Assembly: GCA_001936135.1 (NCBI GenBank)
Contig: CP012816.1
Span: 3,097,501 to 3,161,500, forward strand
Source: Saccharomycopsis fibuligera x Saccharomycopsis cf. fibuligera
Lineage: Eukaryota > Ascomycota > Saccharomycetes > Ascoideales > Saccharomycopsidaceae
Length of the DNA: 64,000 nt
Direction: 5' to 3'
A model generated the notes under the pieces. It saw only the letters and a program-made list of their open reading frames with translations, did no database searches and was not told where the DNA came from. Position 1 is the first letter of the stretch, and each line of letters starts with the position of its first letter. This document shows, piece after piece, positions 20,410 to 31,510 of the stretch. The position numbers were made by a program, and so were the translations under genes.

Positions 20410-21492
20410 TCAGTATGGATCAGCGCCTTTGATACCCCAACTTTGTTCCAAAGTACCATCTTTCCAGGCTTCGTTCCAAGCAGAAAACAATAAACTATGC
20501 TTTTGGGAAGAACTAGATTTTATTGAGTTTAGACAGCTGTTTTGGTTTGACTTGGACGCACGATTACCGCCAGCGGTAGGCCAGCCTGTTTCGGTAATAA
20601 GAACATCTTTCCCACTGCAAATACCCTTTAACTTGCTGATCTGACTTTCTAGCCATTTGCCACAGTTACTTGGCTCGCTGCTTCCATCAAAATATGGGTG
20701 TGCGTTGGCTGCAACAAAGTCACCGTTGCACAAATCTTTGTTGGACCAAATGGTGGAGTAAACATCTACGGCGGCGACTTTAACATTGTGACTGGACAAT
20801 TTACTTTTAGCTTGGGAGACATAGCTTGCCATTTGTGAAGCACTATATTTGCCATCGTTAACATGCTCGTTACCAATGGTGACGCCATAGATGTCACTCC
20901 ATTTACCTTTCTTATTGACGGCATTGGTAATAGTTTCAATGCCTGATGATACCTTGGTTGGATCATAGATACCCACCAAGAGCTTCTGATTGCTAGCCTT
21001 ATTCGCCAATGCCACGCTAACCAAATCACAATCAACGTCATAAAGTCTGATGACACTGTAGCTGGAAAGTGCTTTGATTGCTTGGGCCAATTTACTTGAA
21101 GACTTGCACTTACCATCGTTACCGTATTGGGAGAAGGCAATACCGCTTCCTGAAAGACTGCTGCTGTAGCCATTGGAGCTACCACTGTTGGCTGCTTTCG
21201 AGTTTGAGCTTGAGGTCTCTTTAGAGCCACTACTGGTATCAACAGCTTTATTGTTGGTTTGGGCATTTGGTGACGCCGATGCAGCTTTGGAGGTAGTAGC
21301 AGCCGCTTCTTTGACAGTCAGTGATGTAGCTGCCGGAGCTGCTGCCTGAGTAGCTGCTGCGGCACCACCAGCATTACCGTAGTTGATTGTATTCCAGTTC
21401 ACAGCATAATTGATGGCATTCCAATCAACAGGGGCAGCTTCACAAAGGATATTGAGCAAGAAGGTGAGAGCTAGTATTGATATGAAGTGCAT
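20410..21492 (-). CDS. Secreted GH17 cell-wall beta-1,3-glucanase/transglucosylase (SCW4/SCW10/BGL2-like)
   Basis: Family 17 glycoside hydrolase acting on cell-wall beta-1,3-glucan. 360 residues. Signal peptide MHFISILALTFLLNILCEAA is followed by two imperfect copies of a WNxINY motif (DWNAINY, NWNTINY) and an Ala/Ser/Thr-rich linker to about residue 115. The catalytic domain starts at GIAFSQYGNDGKC. Acid/base Glu209 is in TIGNEH and nucleophile Glu301 in ITETGWPTAGG, so both are intact. The end (SAWNEAWKDGTLEQSWGI) is typical of the Scw4/Scw10 group. No GPI-anchor tail is visible, so it is probably soluble or wall-bound. TATATAAG lies 134 nt upstream of the ATG. Confidence 0.94.
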   Translation of the reverse strand: MHFISILALTFLLNILCEAAPVDWNAINYAVNWNTINYGNAGGAAAATQAAAPAATSLTVKEAAATTSKAASASPNAQTNNKAVDTSSGSKETSSSNSKAANSGSSNGYSSSLSGSGIAFSQYGNDGKCKSSSKLAQAIKALSSYSVIRLYDVDCDLVSVALANKASNQKLLVGIYDPTKVSSGIETITNAVNKKGKWSDIYGVTIGNEHVNDGKYSASQMASYVSQAKSKLSSHNVKVAAVDVYSTIWSNKDLCNGDFVAANAHPYFDGSSEPSNCGKWLESQISKLKGICSGKDVLITETGWPTAGGNRASKSNQNSCLNSIKSSSSQKHSLLFSAWNEAWKDGTLEQSWGIKGADPY

Positions 21493-22856
21493 TGTTGGGT
21501 GGTTTTTGGTTATCGGCTATTTGCCTACTGTATGTTCGAAGGGAGAGAAATTCCTACAGTGTAAACAACCTACGAACTCAAAGCAAAAAGGATGAGAGAA
21601 GGTGGTAGTCGAGTGGTCTTGCTCAACTTATATACTCATTGAATTATTTAGATATCCCAGTGGTGGTAATATGAGGGTATGGGTCTACCAAAGATAATGT
21701 TCAGCACCGTTCTGCAGGCGGAAACAGAGGTGCGTCAGAGCTGTCGCAGATTTTGTACTAAGGGAGTTTTTATAAGCAGGCCTACGTTGTGTGTTTCGTA
21801 AACTGAGCGCGGAGCCACCTCTGGATTGGAAACTTCCAAGGAAAGCAAGCGGGCAAAAGCAGCTTGGACTTGTAAAAGCCTGCCTATCAGCTTGATGGAA
21901 AAATCGTCCTCTGAAAGCTTGAAAAACGATTACAGGTCTCTCTTTGAACATTGAAAAATCAAAACATGTCTGTCTACCCAGCTACCAAAAATTAACCTTC
22001 TCCCTGCTGTGCTTCTGTGATTAGCCAATGCGAAGATATCAAATCTTGTTGGAGCCTCATCGTATTTAGACCGGAGCTTGATCTGCGCTCGCTACATACG
22101 CATAAATGCTGTTTGCTTACCGTTCTGTACATGGTTTCCCCTAATGCTTGGTAATCCTGTCACTCTAAACGCCAATAATTCACTTGCAATACATAAAACC
22201 CGTGAGATGTGATTTTTATAATGGGGTGTGTGATTACTGGAATTTAAAAGGCATACTGCAAGAAAAATTCTTTTGTTAAACGAAGGAAACACGTGTTTTA
22301 TTTCTGCAATGGAGTAGAGTACTTTAATATTAAGGATACTGCTGCAAATTTTGAAAAAACTTTTGTCCGAATATACAGCATCATCAATGAGACCATCGCC
22401 TGGAGTGTTGCGGTGCGACCATATATGCTTCGGCAACAAGCACTGCAGAAACCTGGGGAAACACTACGTCACGAGTCAAGAAGCCAAATATAATACTGCA
22501 AAAAGGAACACTGTGTAAAAATTTGTTGACCACATACTTTTTGCTTTGTAACGTTCTATAATTGACTCTTTGAGAGGCCTATAGGCTCGGATGAGTCAAT
22601 GTCTGCTATACACTCCAGAGAGAGTTCCTATGCTCCCCACACTGCCATGCACCATGCGCAGCGGTGCAGACAAAGGCATAAACTATATAGCCAGTCTATA
22701 AAAACATCTGTTTGTCGGAGCAAAATTTCTTCTGAGTGTAACCAAGATGTCCTTGTATCCAAAATTTCCCTGAAGTCATTTTGAGCAAGACAGCGTAAAA
22801 CCGGATACAGCGATAATCATTGACGACAATTCTATATTATTGGAAGAGGCACCACA
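21493..22856. other. Divergent intergenic region GH17 / MFS transporter
   Basis: About 1.36 kb of promoter DNA. Open frames on both strands (88-115 codons at 21685-22439) have no recognisable family features. An ACACGTGT E-box-type palindrome lies near 22290. Confidence 0.5.
21627..21634 (-). promoter_or_regulatory. TATA box of the GH17 gene
   Basis: Minus strand reads TATATAAG, 134 nt upstream of the ATG at 21492. A typical spacing for a strongly expressed secreted wall protein. Inference from sequence only. Confidence 0.5.
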
Positions 22857-24674
22857 ATGAGTGTGCTGGTTCTGGCGAAAAGTAACAAGATACAGAAAGA
22901 AGCTCTTCGGAGTTCAGAGTCTGACTCAAACAGAAAATACAACCTAAGCGAGGATTCCAGCAGAAGCTCCCTTGACAGAATTAGAGGTGCTGTCACTGCT
23001 AATCGTGTACCATGCTCCTTTTCAGACAGCCAGGAAGTCAGCACGATTTGTTCACGAATCCCAAGTCTGCTTCCGACTTATTCAACACCTCCCAATTATA
23101 TTTCGGAAAGAGAAAGTGTGGTTAATGTCTCGAATTCAAGACCTTTAGTTCCACCAGGGCACCTGCCAGCTACACCGGTTGCCGCTCATCACAAGACCAT
23201 TAGCCACATGGCAAATTTGGATAATTTGGACCACGATAATGATAGTTTTAATGTGAATGTGAGCAGTTTGCCTGCAAACTATAGCGTTAGAGTTAGCAAC
23301 TTCGACCATTTTGAAGATAACCAGGGTACTAACGTGGCGCCTCCGTTGATGACAATAACCAATCCTTCGAAAAACAAATACAGATTTATTGCTAGTTGTT
23401 GCTGGCAATTCTGTCTTGGTGCCACGGATGGGTCTGTGGGTGCATTATTGCCTTCAATTGAAGCTTACTATACCATTACTTACGCAGTGGTCTCATTGAT
23501 ATGGTTGGCAAATTGTATTGGCTTCATTCTAATTGCTTCGACCTCTCATTTTGTGACAAAACACTTAAAGCTCAAAACTGCAGTGTTTATATCGACCTTA
23601 CTTCAGTTCGTACAATTTTCTATTGCTTCCGGTGGCACCAAATTTCCTGTCTTTGTTTTTTCCTACTTCATTGGCGGTGTTGCAGCTGCGTTAGGATTGT
23701 CAAGACATAATTACTACATTTCAAGATTCGATAAGGCTAGCACTTACCTAGGTATTTTACATGGATCTTACGGTATAGGTGCCACAGTTGGCCCATTAAT
23801 TGCTACACTCATGATATCCCATAAACTAAAGTGGCATTTTTTCTTTTTAGTTTTATTAGGCGTCACACTTGCCAATTGCTTCACAATATTTTTTTCTTTC
23901 AAAGGAAGTGATGCTGACTTTTTGCCTTATGAACTAGCTGAAGAGTCTGACAATTCCGTTCAACAGGAAACAAACTTTTCTACAATACAATTGAGAGATA
24001 TGGCATCTAGCGAACCGCGTTACGATCGCGAAGGCAATATATCTAAGACACAGAGTGATTTCACATTAGCTGTTAAATTAGTAAAGACTTGGTTAATGTC
24101 TTTTTGGGTTTTTTTTTACCAAGGCCTTGAAGTTGGTTTTGGTTCTTGGGTCGTTACCTTTTTCTTACAGAGTAAAAAAGGACATGCCAGTACCACGGGT
24201 TACGTTTCATCTGGTTTTTGGGCTGGTATTACTATAAGTCGTTTTGTTGTTACGCCGCTTGCATCCAAGTACCTCGGAAGCCGAAGATCAATAATTGTTC
24301 TCGGTTTGTTGGCCATAATGTTTGATGTGTTGGCTTGGACTGTGTCGAACATCTATGCGAGCTCAGTAATGGCTGCTTTTAATGGTGTGGTTGTGGGGCC
24401 AATGTATCCATTGATGATAGGCTTGGTGCCACGTATCTTACCAAGAAAGGTTCAAGTTATTTCTATGACCATAATGATGGCTTTTGGGTCATCTGGCGGT
24501 GCTTTATTTCCTTTTACAATTGGTTTGTTGACCCAATTCGTTGGTACTTATGTCATGCACCCAATATTCATTGCATTAACTGTAACAATGGTTATTACTT
24601 GGGTTATTTTGCCAAATGTTGAAAGAATTGATAAAGCAGGACCTCCAAAAAATTTGTTGCAATATATTTGGTGA
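22857..24674 (+). CDS. Major facilitator superfamily transporter, BSC6-like
   Basis: Membrane transporter of 605 residues. The first ~170 residues are hydrophilic, Ser/Asn-rich and probably cytosolic. About 12 hydrophobic segments follow, from CCWQFCLGATDGSVGAL to the last helix ending VITWVILPNVERIDK, with a central loop near residues 345-400. The first helix pattern (GATDGSVGALLPSIEAYY) and LGILHGSYGIGATVGPL in helix 5 are characteristic of the fungal fucose-permease-like group that includes S. cerevisiae Bsc6. Substrate unknown. Two CTG codons fall at codons 4 and 6, in the unconserved N-terminus. ATG at 22857 is the first of the frame. Confidence 0.88.
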   Translation: MSVLVLAKSNKIQKEALRSSESDSNRKYNLSEDSSRSSLDRIRGAVTANRVPCSFSDSQEVSTICSRIPSLLPTYSTPPNYISERESVVNVSNSRPLVPPGHLPATPVAAHHKTISHMANLDNLDHDNDSFNVNVSSLPANYSVRVSNFDHFEDNQGTNVAPPLMTITNPSKNKYRFIASCCWQFCLGATDGSVGALLPSIEAYYTITYAVVSLIWLANCIGFILIASTSHFVTKHLKLKTAVFISTLLQFVQFSIASGGTKFPVFVFSYFIGGVAAALGLSRHNYYISRFDKASTYLGILHGSYGIGATVGPLIATLMISHKLKWHFFFLVLLGVTLANCFTIFFSFKGSDADFLPYELAEESDNSVQQETNFSTIQLRDMASSEPRYDREGNISKTQSDFTLAVKLVKTWLMSFWVFFYQGLEVGFGSWVVTFFLQSKKGHASTTGYVSSGFWAGITISRFVVTPLASKYLGSRRSIIVLGLLAIMFDVLAWTVSNIYASSVMAAFNGVVVGPMYPLMIGLVPRILPRKVQVISMTIMMAFGSSGGALFPFTIGLLTQFVGTYVMHPIFIALTVTMVITWVILPNVERIDKAGPPKNLLQYIW

Positions 24675-24995
24675 TATGTTATCGCTAATGGGAAATTTGA
24701 CTTTGCAAGATCAGTTATTAATAGTACAGCGTTGGTTTTCGAACGTTCTGGTAGCTACTTTTTCTTACTCAGCTTCATGACCTTTTGTTAGAAATCTTTA
24801 ATACAGACAGTACTAAACCTACCTTTTCTACCTTTTTCTGCCTTATGCCCATTAGACCCTTTGGATTGAATGGTGAATAGGATCATTTGGTACAGCTCTT
24901 GAGTGCGCTATACGTGGTTAAAAGGGTTTACGTCTATTTACACTGGGCTTCCATGATCCTTAATCTTTTCATGTCTGGAATGCTGATAGATGTTT

Positions 24996-25047
<52 letters not shown>

Positions 25048-26313
25048 TCAAGCAATTTACCGTAAAATAATAAAATTTTGCCCTTTTATTTTAACAAATC
25101 TTACTAACTAAACATTTACAAACCGCTAGCTCATGCGCGAGGGTAAGACTAGTTCCTAAGCTGTAATGCATGTTTTCGATTCGCAAGTTGTTTTACGATC
25201 ACCGCTCCTAACATGCGGTATAAGAAGTTGAAGATGGTTTTCAGTAGCAATCAAAGAAATAGTCTGTGCCTTTTATCTTATATTATTGTCACTTCCAGCA
25301 GAAATAGAAGCAGTGCATGTTTACAGTTCATTTTTGCTTTGTGTTTGAGGATCTCCCAAAAAAAGTAATTTTTGGTCAGCAAGACTAGCATATAAGCAGC
25401 AGTAGAAAAACAAATAGGGGCAAGGGGGTTAAAGGATGTTTCACAGGAATGTAATGTTCTTTTGTTCAACGCTATACGAGTAGCGGTATGGCACAGCTTA
25501 GTAATGCCGTGCTGCAAGGACGTTAAAAAATTGAGAATAATTATTGAAAAATAAAATAGAAAGCAACTATGGTTTGGTCAAATTCTTCTAAAATAAAATT
25601 CTATACTATGTTCGCAATTCCAAATAGTGACGGTAGTAACATACCATTCCTGAGAGTGTCTTCGAGAATTATCGTAATAATATAAAAAGAAGAGGTAAAT
25701 ACTACTCGAAATTTAGAAAGAAAGAAAAAAATAAAATAGAATAAAAAAGTAAAAGATAAACCTTAAGAGACTAGCGACTAAGGAGGTAAGTGATCTAATG
25801 CGCTCCGGAGACAGTCCCAAAATAAGAAAACAGGACCTCGCTAATTAGCTCAATATATACATGAGACGGCTAATTCTACAAGACAAAAGTAGGATAATTC
25901 CCACCTTGTTCTGCTAATTTTTTTTTTTTTTTCAGAAAGAAAGGGGCACAAAGTTCATCTACGGATGGCATAGTAGCTGCACTATTCCCTGACAAATGCC
26001 TTCTTCAGCAGAGTTAATCTCAGCAGCATTATTACTCTATTGTACTAATCTACCGCCAACAGTGCCACTGCCTCTCGCTGGCATGCATAGCATGCCTATC
26101 CGGCTACCCTCTCAACCAGATCCAACTGTGCCCTTGCAATCCGTAATACTCATTAACTATATGGTTATCCAATATCCTAATGCCTACCATTATAAATACC
26201 TTTCCCTTGCCAATGCATTTTGGCAAGCTTGTAACGTAACACTTCTACGTCCATATTTATCCGCCTCTTTCCCCTCGCAGTGTCTATGTCTTGAAAGTAC
26301 ATTTTCTTATGCT
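24675..26313. other. Gap with T10-A43 tract and possible 5'-UTR intron
   Basis: About 1.6 kb without a recognised gene. Contains T10 (24993-25002) directly joined to A43 (25003-25045), the longest homopolymer in the window. A plausible untranslated-leader intron runs 25786-25935: GTAAGT donor, CTAAT branch-like site at 25914 and a T-tract followed by CAG. TATAAATA sits at 26191-26198. These could belong to the small gene starting at 26314. Confidence 0.4.
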
Positions 26314-26529
26314 ATGATGAGCAGCAATAATACAAGCAACAGCACCAATTCACTAAATAGTACCAATGCCAGAACTTCGGACTCTCCTTCCCCTTCAACA
26401 TTAAGCACGACAAACTACACACACAGTGAGGCTTACAAGAAATTTCAGGAACAACTCAATATTTTGGAATCAAAGCAGTTTGGTACAAAGTCAGACTATT
26501 TGCACTCCAAAAGAAAGCAGTCTCATTAA
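26314..26529 (+). CDS. Small hypothetical protein (71 aa)
   Basis: Candidate small gene in a 4-kb gap. From ATG 26314 the product is a Ser/Thr/Asn-rich N-terminus followed by a charged helical C-terminal half (SEAYKKFQEQLNILESKQF, then GTKSDYLHSKRKQSH), which looks like a real conserved-type module rather than random translation. The frame is open further left to an ATG at 25996 (177 residues), but that part looks like chance translation and contains a TATAAATA at 26191, 123 nt before the chosen ATG. I do not recognise the family. Confidence 0.45.
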   Translation: MMSSNNTSNSTNSLNSTNARTSDSPSPSTLSTTNYTHSEAYKKFQEQLNILESKQFGTKSDYLHSKRKQSH

Positions 26530-28744
26530 TCAAGAATAACAGCTAGTTTTTTACCAATTTTTTTTCACGCAAGTATTGCTACTGAGAAGTTTCGGGGCTC
26601 TACTTTTTACTTTTCTTACTTTTTGCATTCTTTTTGGATTCTTGGTGCCTTGCGCACTGGACTCGTAATGAGGAAATTTGACTGGAAAAAGTTAAAACAG
26701 AAGGAAAAATTAAGGTGCCAAAACATGACCGGCAGGCTGCATCCCGCTAAACGCCATGGCTGTCCATATTGCTCGTCTAGCTGCTGAACCTTGAGCAGAA
26801 TCGTTTCTGCTTTTCTCTGTTCTCCTTAATTTTTTTCCTTTTTTATGCTCATCCTCCGCTGGATATGTTAATTTCACAGATCTCCTGTTAGTTGCTTGTT
26901 TTATATTGTTTTGTTTTTATTCTTGTTTCTCTTTTTGTTTTTGTCTTGCTGCCACATATGTGTTCATACCATGTAATTGAAAACAGACATCCTGGTATAC
27001 AGGCTGGTTCAACAATGGCTTATTGTAGCGTAGAGGTTGATTTTGGCTCGAATCCTGACGGTATGGTTCTCGACGTAAAGCAATTTATCAGCACAATAAG
27101 GTCTTGATCTACCTGAACAGATCTGCAACGGTCTGCACCTGCAGAGAAAGCGCTTTTCTTTATTTTGAGCATATATTCCACTCCGAGTCATCGCCGCTGT
27201 TGTGAGCTCAACACACAAAAGCAAAAGCACCCTGCTCAGCATGTGTTTGTGACTGGTACATTATAATATCATTTTCAAAAACCTTCCCTTTCCTTGTTGG
27301 AATAAACCGCTAGATATTACTCTTCCCGACTTTTCACTTGGTTGGATTTTTTCTGTTTTGCTAAAATGCTCTATGCTACAGTACGTGCGAACCTTTCGAG
27401 TAACTCGCCCTCGGTGCATGCAATTTAGATCATCAGTTGCTTTCTGTGCAGTGGCGCTGTCTCATGTAGTATATCAAACAGCGCATCCTCGAACCGAGTC
27501 GAGAAACATCGCCGCCGTAAACTGTCAGAATTGTCTCTATTTAAGAAAATACCCAAACTTCTTATTTACAAATTTTACTTTGTTTAGGTATCTTATCTTG
27601 TTTGAGGAATTTTCAAAGTAACGCCTTTAAATACTTATTACATTCCCAAAAAAGTTTCTTTTTGTTATCCCGTTTGTTAGTTTTTCATATCGAAAACGAA
27701 TTTTTCACTGCAACAGAGCGTATTTGTGAAAAGTCCGCTAAATCATGTATGCTAGTACTAACTTTCGGCTAAGAGAACTATCATCTAAACCTCTCTTAGC
27801 ATTTGCATGGAACAAGAAAAAAACAAAAAGTTTATTAGAATATAAAATTGACTCGTTCTTTTTTTTTTCTTTCTTTCATTTTTTTTTTTTTAAGCAGCTT
27901 TCATATTTTGTTATCATGAGGGCGTACTGCTATCATGCCTTACATACAGACTTGTAACCTTAAGCAGTCTATGATAATTTTAAAAAAACGAAATAAAAAA
28001 GTGTTGAATGTAAAAGGTAGACATAAACATGTAACAAACCCTGGTGGATAGTTAATTCAGTTATTTAAGTGATACAAAATGGGGAAGTCACAAAACATGC
28101 GAAAACTACTAGCCTATCAGCAATACCCAGAAACAACACATGAATGTTCGTGCATATAAAGCTACCGATCAGGGCAGGAGTCCTTTCAAGCAAAGAAAGT
28201 CTACTTAAAATGACCGTTTATACATTCTCAAGATCTTGGTATAGATTCTAATAAGACGGATTTGCAGGAGGATACAGTACCTGCCCTTTGTCAAATATGG
28301 GAGCTCCGTACTCTGGTTATGCATCCCTGGTATACCCAAAAAAGGAAAACAGAGAAAAACAAAATCATGAAGTAAAGTATCACCAACATCTCCAAACATA
28401 AGAGAAGTTCAAAAAGGAAAATAGTAGCTCTAGACAGCGAATAACCTGTCATAGTTGCAGCAGGCATAGAAGTTTGTTGCTGCAAAACTATCAAGTCATT
28501 TGCTAATGAGGAAGCACAACGAAACAAGCCTACAATATAAGACCTAACTTTGTCTAGATTATCCCCTTACAAACATTTTCCATATTTGTCGGTGACTAGC
28601 CGACACATTACATCTTATCACTAAGGGCTAAATATATTCATCAACTCACTAAATCGTTTTGCGAGCCTATAATTGACACAAGAAATCTTAATTTTAACAT
28701 CCTCAGAAATCATTATTAGATAAATTACGAGCAAAAAAGGCACT
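26530..28744. other. Gap upstream of HIR1
   Basis: 2.2 kb without a recognisable gene. T-rich tracts near 27861-27893. Open frames of 64-88 codons on both strands show no family features. I see no tRNA, snRNA or snoRNA signature here. Confidence 0.5.
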
Positions 28745-31510
28745 ATGAAGATCCTCAAGTTACCATGGCTATGCCACGAAGAACAGAAAAAAAAGTTTGA
28801 AATATATTCATTGAGTATTAATGCAGATGGCACACGTATGGCGTCTGGCGGGCTAGATGGCCAAGTCCGTATATGGTCGATAGACACAATTCTGAGATTT
28901 CAGCATTTTGATTCATTACAGTCCCAGTCCTCAACTCCTGCATTAGCACCAACGACGACGGCAACAAAGAAAGACAATAAACAAAGTGAAACTAAGACCA
29001 GTGATATAGATATGCCAGATAAGTCTCTTTGTCGTCCACTTTGCAGTATGGCACGTCACACTGGGGCGGTAACCACTGTCAAGTTTTCACCCTCTGGTAG
29101 ATTTTTAGCTACAGGTTCAGATGACAGAGTGGTGCTCATTTGGGAAAAAGATGAAGAGTTTACGCAGCGGCCCAAAGCGTTTGGTGAAACAGAAGCAGAA
29201 CTTGAGCATTGGACTGTGAGGAAAAGGCTTGTGGCTCATGATAATGATATCCAGGGTATTGCATGGGCTCCAGATTCAAGTATTTTGATTACAGTAGGAC
29301 TAGACCGTGCTATTGTCGTTTGGAATGGTTCCAATTTTGAAAAAATAAAGCGATTTGATGTCCACAATTCTCACGTCAAGGGGGTAGTGTTTGACCCCGC
29401 TAACAAATACTTTGCTACTGCTTCAGATGACAGATCAGTGCTAATTTTTCGGTACCATAAGACCACAGCTTCGAATGACATGACTTTTTCTATTGAACTG
29501 AGTATCACAAAGCCATTTAAGGGGTCTCCACTAACCAGTTATTTTCGCAGATTATCATGGTCACCAGATGGGCAGCATATTGCAGTGCCCAATGCTACTA
29601 ATGGACCTGTAACATCGGTTGCCATAATTAATAGGGGAGATTGGAATAGCGACATCAGTTTAATAGGGCATAGCTCACCTTGTGAAGTTGCATCATTTTC
29701 CCCAAGACTATATGATTTTCTGTCATCGCAAAAGCAGAGTCAACAGCAACGAGACAACCCAGATAGCAAGAGGAATAAAAAGCCCAAGCTATGCTCAGTA
29801 GTTGCTACGGCAGGTCAAGATAGAGCACTAGCAATTTGGAAGACATCGGCCACCAGACCAGTGCTAGTGGCCAATGATATCTGTTTCAAAACAATCAGCG
29901 ATATGGCTTGGTCGCCGGATGGAAGAACATTGTTTTTAAGTTCTTTAGATGGGACTATAACTGTTTTATTTTTCGAGGAAAACGAGTTAGGCCCAGAAAT
30001 TCCGCTAGAGCAAAATGATTCTTATTTGTACAGATACGGTGGAGATAGAGAAAACATGGTTTTCCCTGAAAGCGTTGAGCAATTAAAATTAGAAGAAAAA
30101 GCAAGCAGAATTAAAAGTTACGTGATTGAATCAAAAATGGACAGGTTAATGAATAAAGCAGATGATTCTGAAAAAAACACAAAAACCAGCAGCACAGGAA
30201 GGAGTGGCATAACGACTCCAACAAAACAGCAGGCTAAGATTACTGATGACGAAAAATTCAAAGTTGGTAAACCAGTGACAATTTTAAATTCAAGGAAAAA
30301 ATTAAAGCAAACCATTTCAATAACCAAAGAAGGTAAAAAGCGTGTAGCACCAATGCTAATGTCGACGAATACGCAGCCTAAGATGAAAAACAACGAGTTT
30401 GCAATAAACCCAGTGGCCAATGCGTCATTCAGCAAGGAGCTTGATCAGACAAGAAAAGATATGCTATCAAGCTCTTTATACAAATTTCCTAAATCTGGAG
30501 TCAAATCGTTGGTGAGTGGGATTCGTGAACGTCACGTTGATACTACAAATCAAGAGGAAGGTCTGACAGTTGACGATGACACGGTGACAATGCGCCCTCC
30601 ACTCACACCACATACTAACAGCAGTGGCAATAATAGCGGCGTTGGTTTTTCCGGTGTAGGTACCAATTTTGGTGGAGGCATGGAAACGAGAGGTAAAAAG
30701 GCTTCAACAAAAAAGAAAATGAACATTGATTATCCTGATTACTTGTGCGAAGTTGTTCGCAACTCTTTACAAGGAATCGCTTTGCTAAATTACAACACTT
30801 ATTCTGTGCGAAACACTAGCACGTTGGTAGTATTATCACAAAGCAGAAAAATCGGCAGAGAATTTCAATCAAATTTGTCTTTACATATTCAGAACAACTA
30901 TGAGTACGATAAGGATAACAAGATTGATAAAGAGTTTGCTAAATTGCCAACAAGAGTCGTCAGTACTGACACGAAGAGCCGGAAACGATTTGAGATTTTT
31001 TTACCTCACTCTATTGTCAATGCTATAGGTAATGAAGAGTTGAAAATTTGGATCATGGCAAGCGACCAAGGCTCTATTTTTTTAATTTCAGTCTACGGAA
31101 AACTTGTATACCCTCGTATTGATATTGGAGCAAACATCTGTGTATTGAAAAACTACGATCGATATTTGATGGTAGTGACAAACATAGGTCTGATGTATCT
31201 CTGGGATATTGTTGATTTCAAATTGATTAGCGATAATATATCATTGGCTCCTTTAATAAACCCCATAACAGTGAAGATTAACCAGGACGACAAAGAGTAC
31301 AATATGTTGAAAGGAAATAGAGAAGAAATAATTGTGGAAGACGAGTCCCAAGATTCTAAACGGATCATTACTTCTTGTGAGTTAAACAGTAAAGGGGTAC
31401 CCATATTTGTTTTAAATGGCGGTGACGCGTATGCTTGGTCAGCGCTGTTGTTTTGCTGGGTGAAACTCTCTGCCGAAGAATTCGCTAGGGTCGCTACATT
31501 TTGCATGTAA
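28745..31510 (+). CDS. HIR1: Histone chaperone subunit Hir1 (HIRA homolog)
   Basis: Subunit of the HIR complex (Hir1/2/3, Hpc2), which deposits H3-H4 independently of replication and represses histone genes. 921 residues, a little longer than S. cerevisiae Hir1. It starts with MKILKLPWLCHEEQKKKFEI and a WD40 propeller through about residue 420 (ASGGLDGQVRIWSID, ATGSDDRVVLIWEK, TVGLDRAIVVWNGS, ATASDDRSVLIFRY, TAGQDRALAIWK). The basic middle includes GKKRVAPMLMST, the HIRA B-domain that contacts Asf1. The C-terminal Hira domain is recognisable by EIFLPHSIVNAIG and GLMYLWDIVDFKLI. Six in-frame CTG codons at residues 50, 252, 326, 607, 816 and 901. Confidence 0.96.
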   Translation: MKILKLPWLCHEEQKKKFEIYSLSINADGTRMASGGLDGQVRIWSIDTILRFQHFDSLQSQSSTPALAPTTTATKKDNKQSETKTSDIDMPDKSLCRPLCSMARHTGAVTTVKFSPSGRFLATGSDDRVVLIWEKDEEFTQRPKAFGETEAELEHWTVRKRLVAHDNDIQGIAWAPDSSILITVGLDRAIVVWNGSNFEKIKRFDVHNSHVKGVVFDPANKYFATASDDRSVLIFRYHKTTASNDMTFSIELSITKPFKGSPLTSYFRRLSWSPDGQHIAVPNATNGPVTSVAIINRGDWNSDISLIGHSSPCEVASFSPRLYDFLSSQKQSQQQRDNPDSKRNKKPKLCSVVATAGQDRALAIWKTSATRPVLVANDICFKTISDMAWSPDGRTLFLSSLDGTITVLFFEENELGPEIPLEQNDSYLYRYGGDRENMVFPESVEQLKLEEKASRIKSYVIESKMDRLMNKADDSEKNTKTSSTGRSGITTPTKQQAKITDDEKFKVGKPVTILNSRKKLKQTISITKEGKKRVAPMLMSTNTQPKMKNNEFAINPVANASFSKELDQTRKDMLSSSLYKFPKSGVKSLVSGIRERHVDTTNQEEGLTVDDDTVTMRPPLTPHTNSSGNNSGVGFSGVGTNFGGGMETRGKKASTKKKMNIDYPDYLCEVVRNSLQGIALLNYNTYSVRNTSTLVVLSQSRKIGREFQSNLSLHIQNNYEYDKDNKIDKEFAKLPTRVVSTDTKSRKRFEIFLPHSIVNAIGNEELKIWIMASDQGSIFLISVYGKLVYPRIDIGANICVLKNYDRYLMVVTNIGLMYLWDIVDFKLISDNISLAPLINPITVKINQDDKEYNMLKGNREEIIVEDESQDSKRIITSCELNSKGVPIFVLNGGDAYAWSALLFCWVKLSAEEFARVATFCM

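Noticed and set aside
22092-22439. 115-codon minus-strand frame in the GH17/MFS divergent promoter
   Set aside because: No recognisable domain, irregular composition, lies in shared promoter DNA.
25996-26313. N-terminal extension of the small candidate gene to 177 residues
   Set aside because: Composition looks like translated non-coding DNA and it contains a TATAAATA element; the shorter start at 26314 is preferred, though the longer form is not excluded.
27045-27055. GGCTCGAATCC, similar to a tRNA T-loop
   Set aside because: No matching acceptor, D-arm or A box upstream; only one real tRNA is found in the window.
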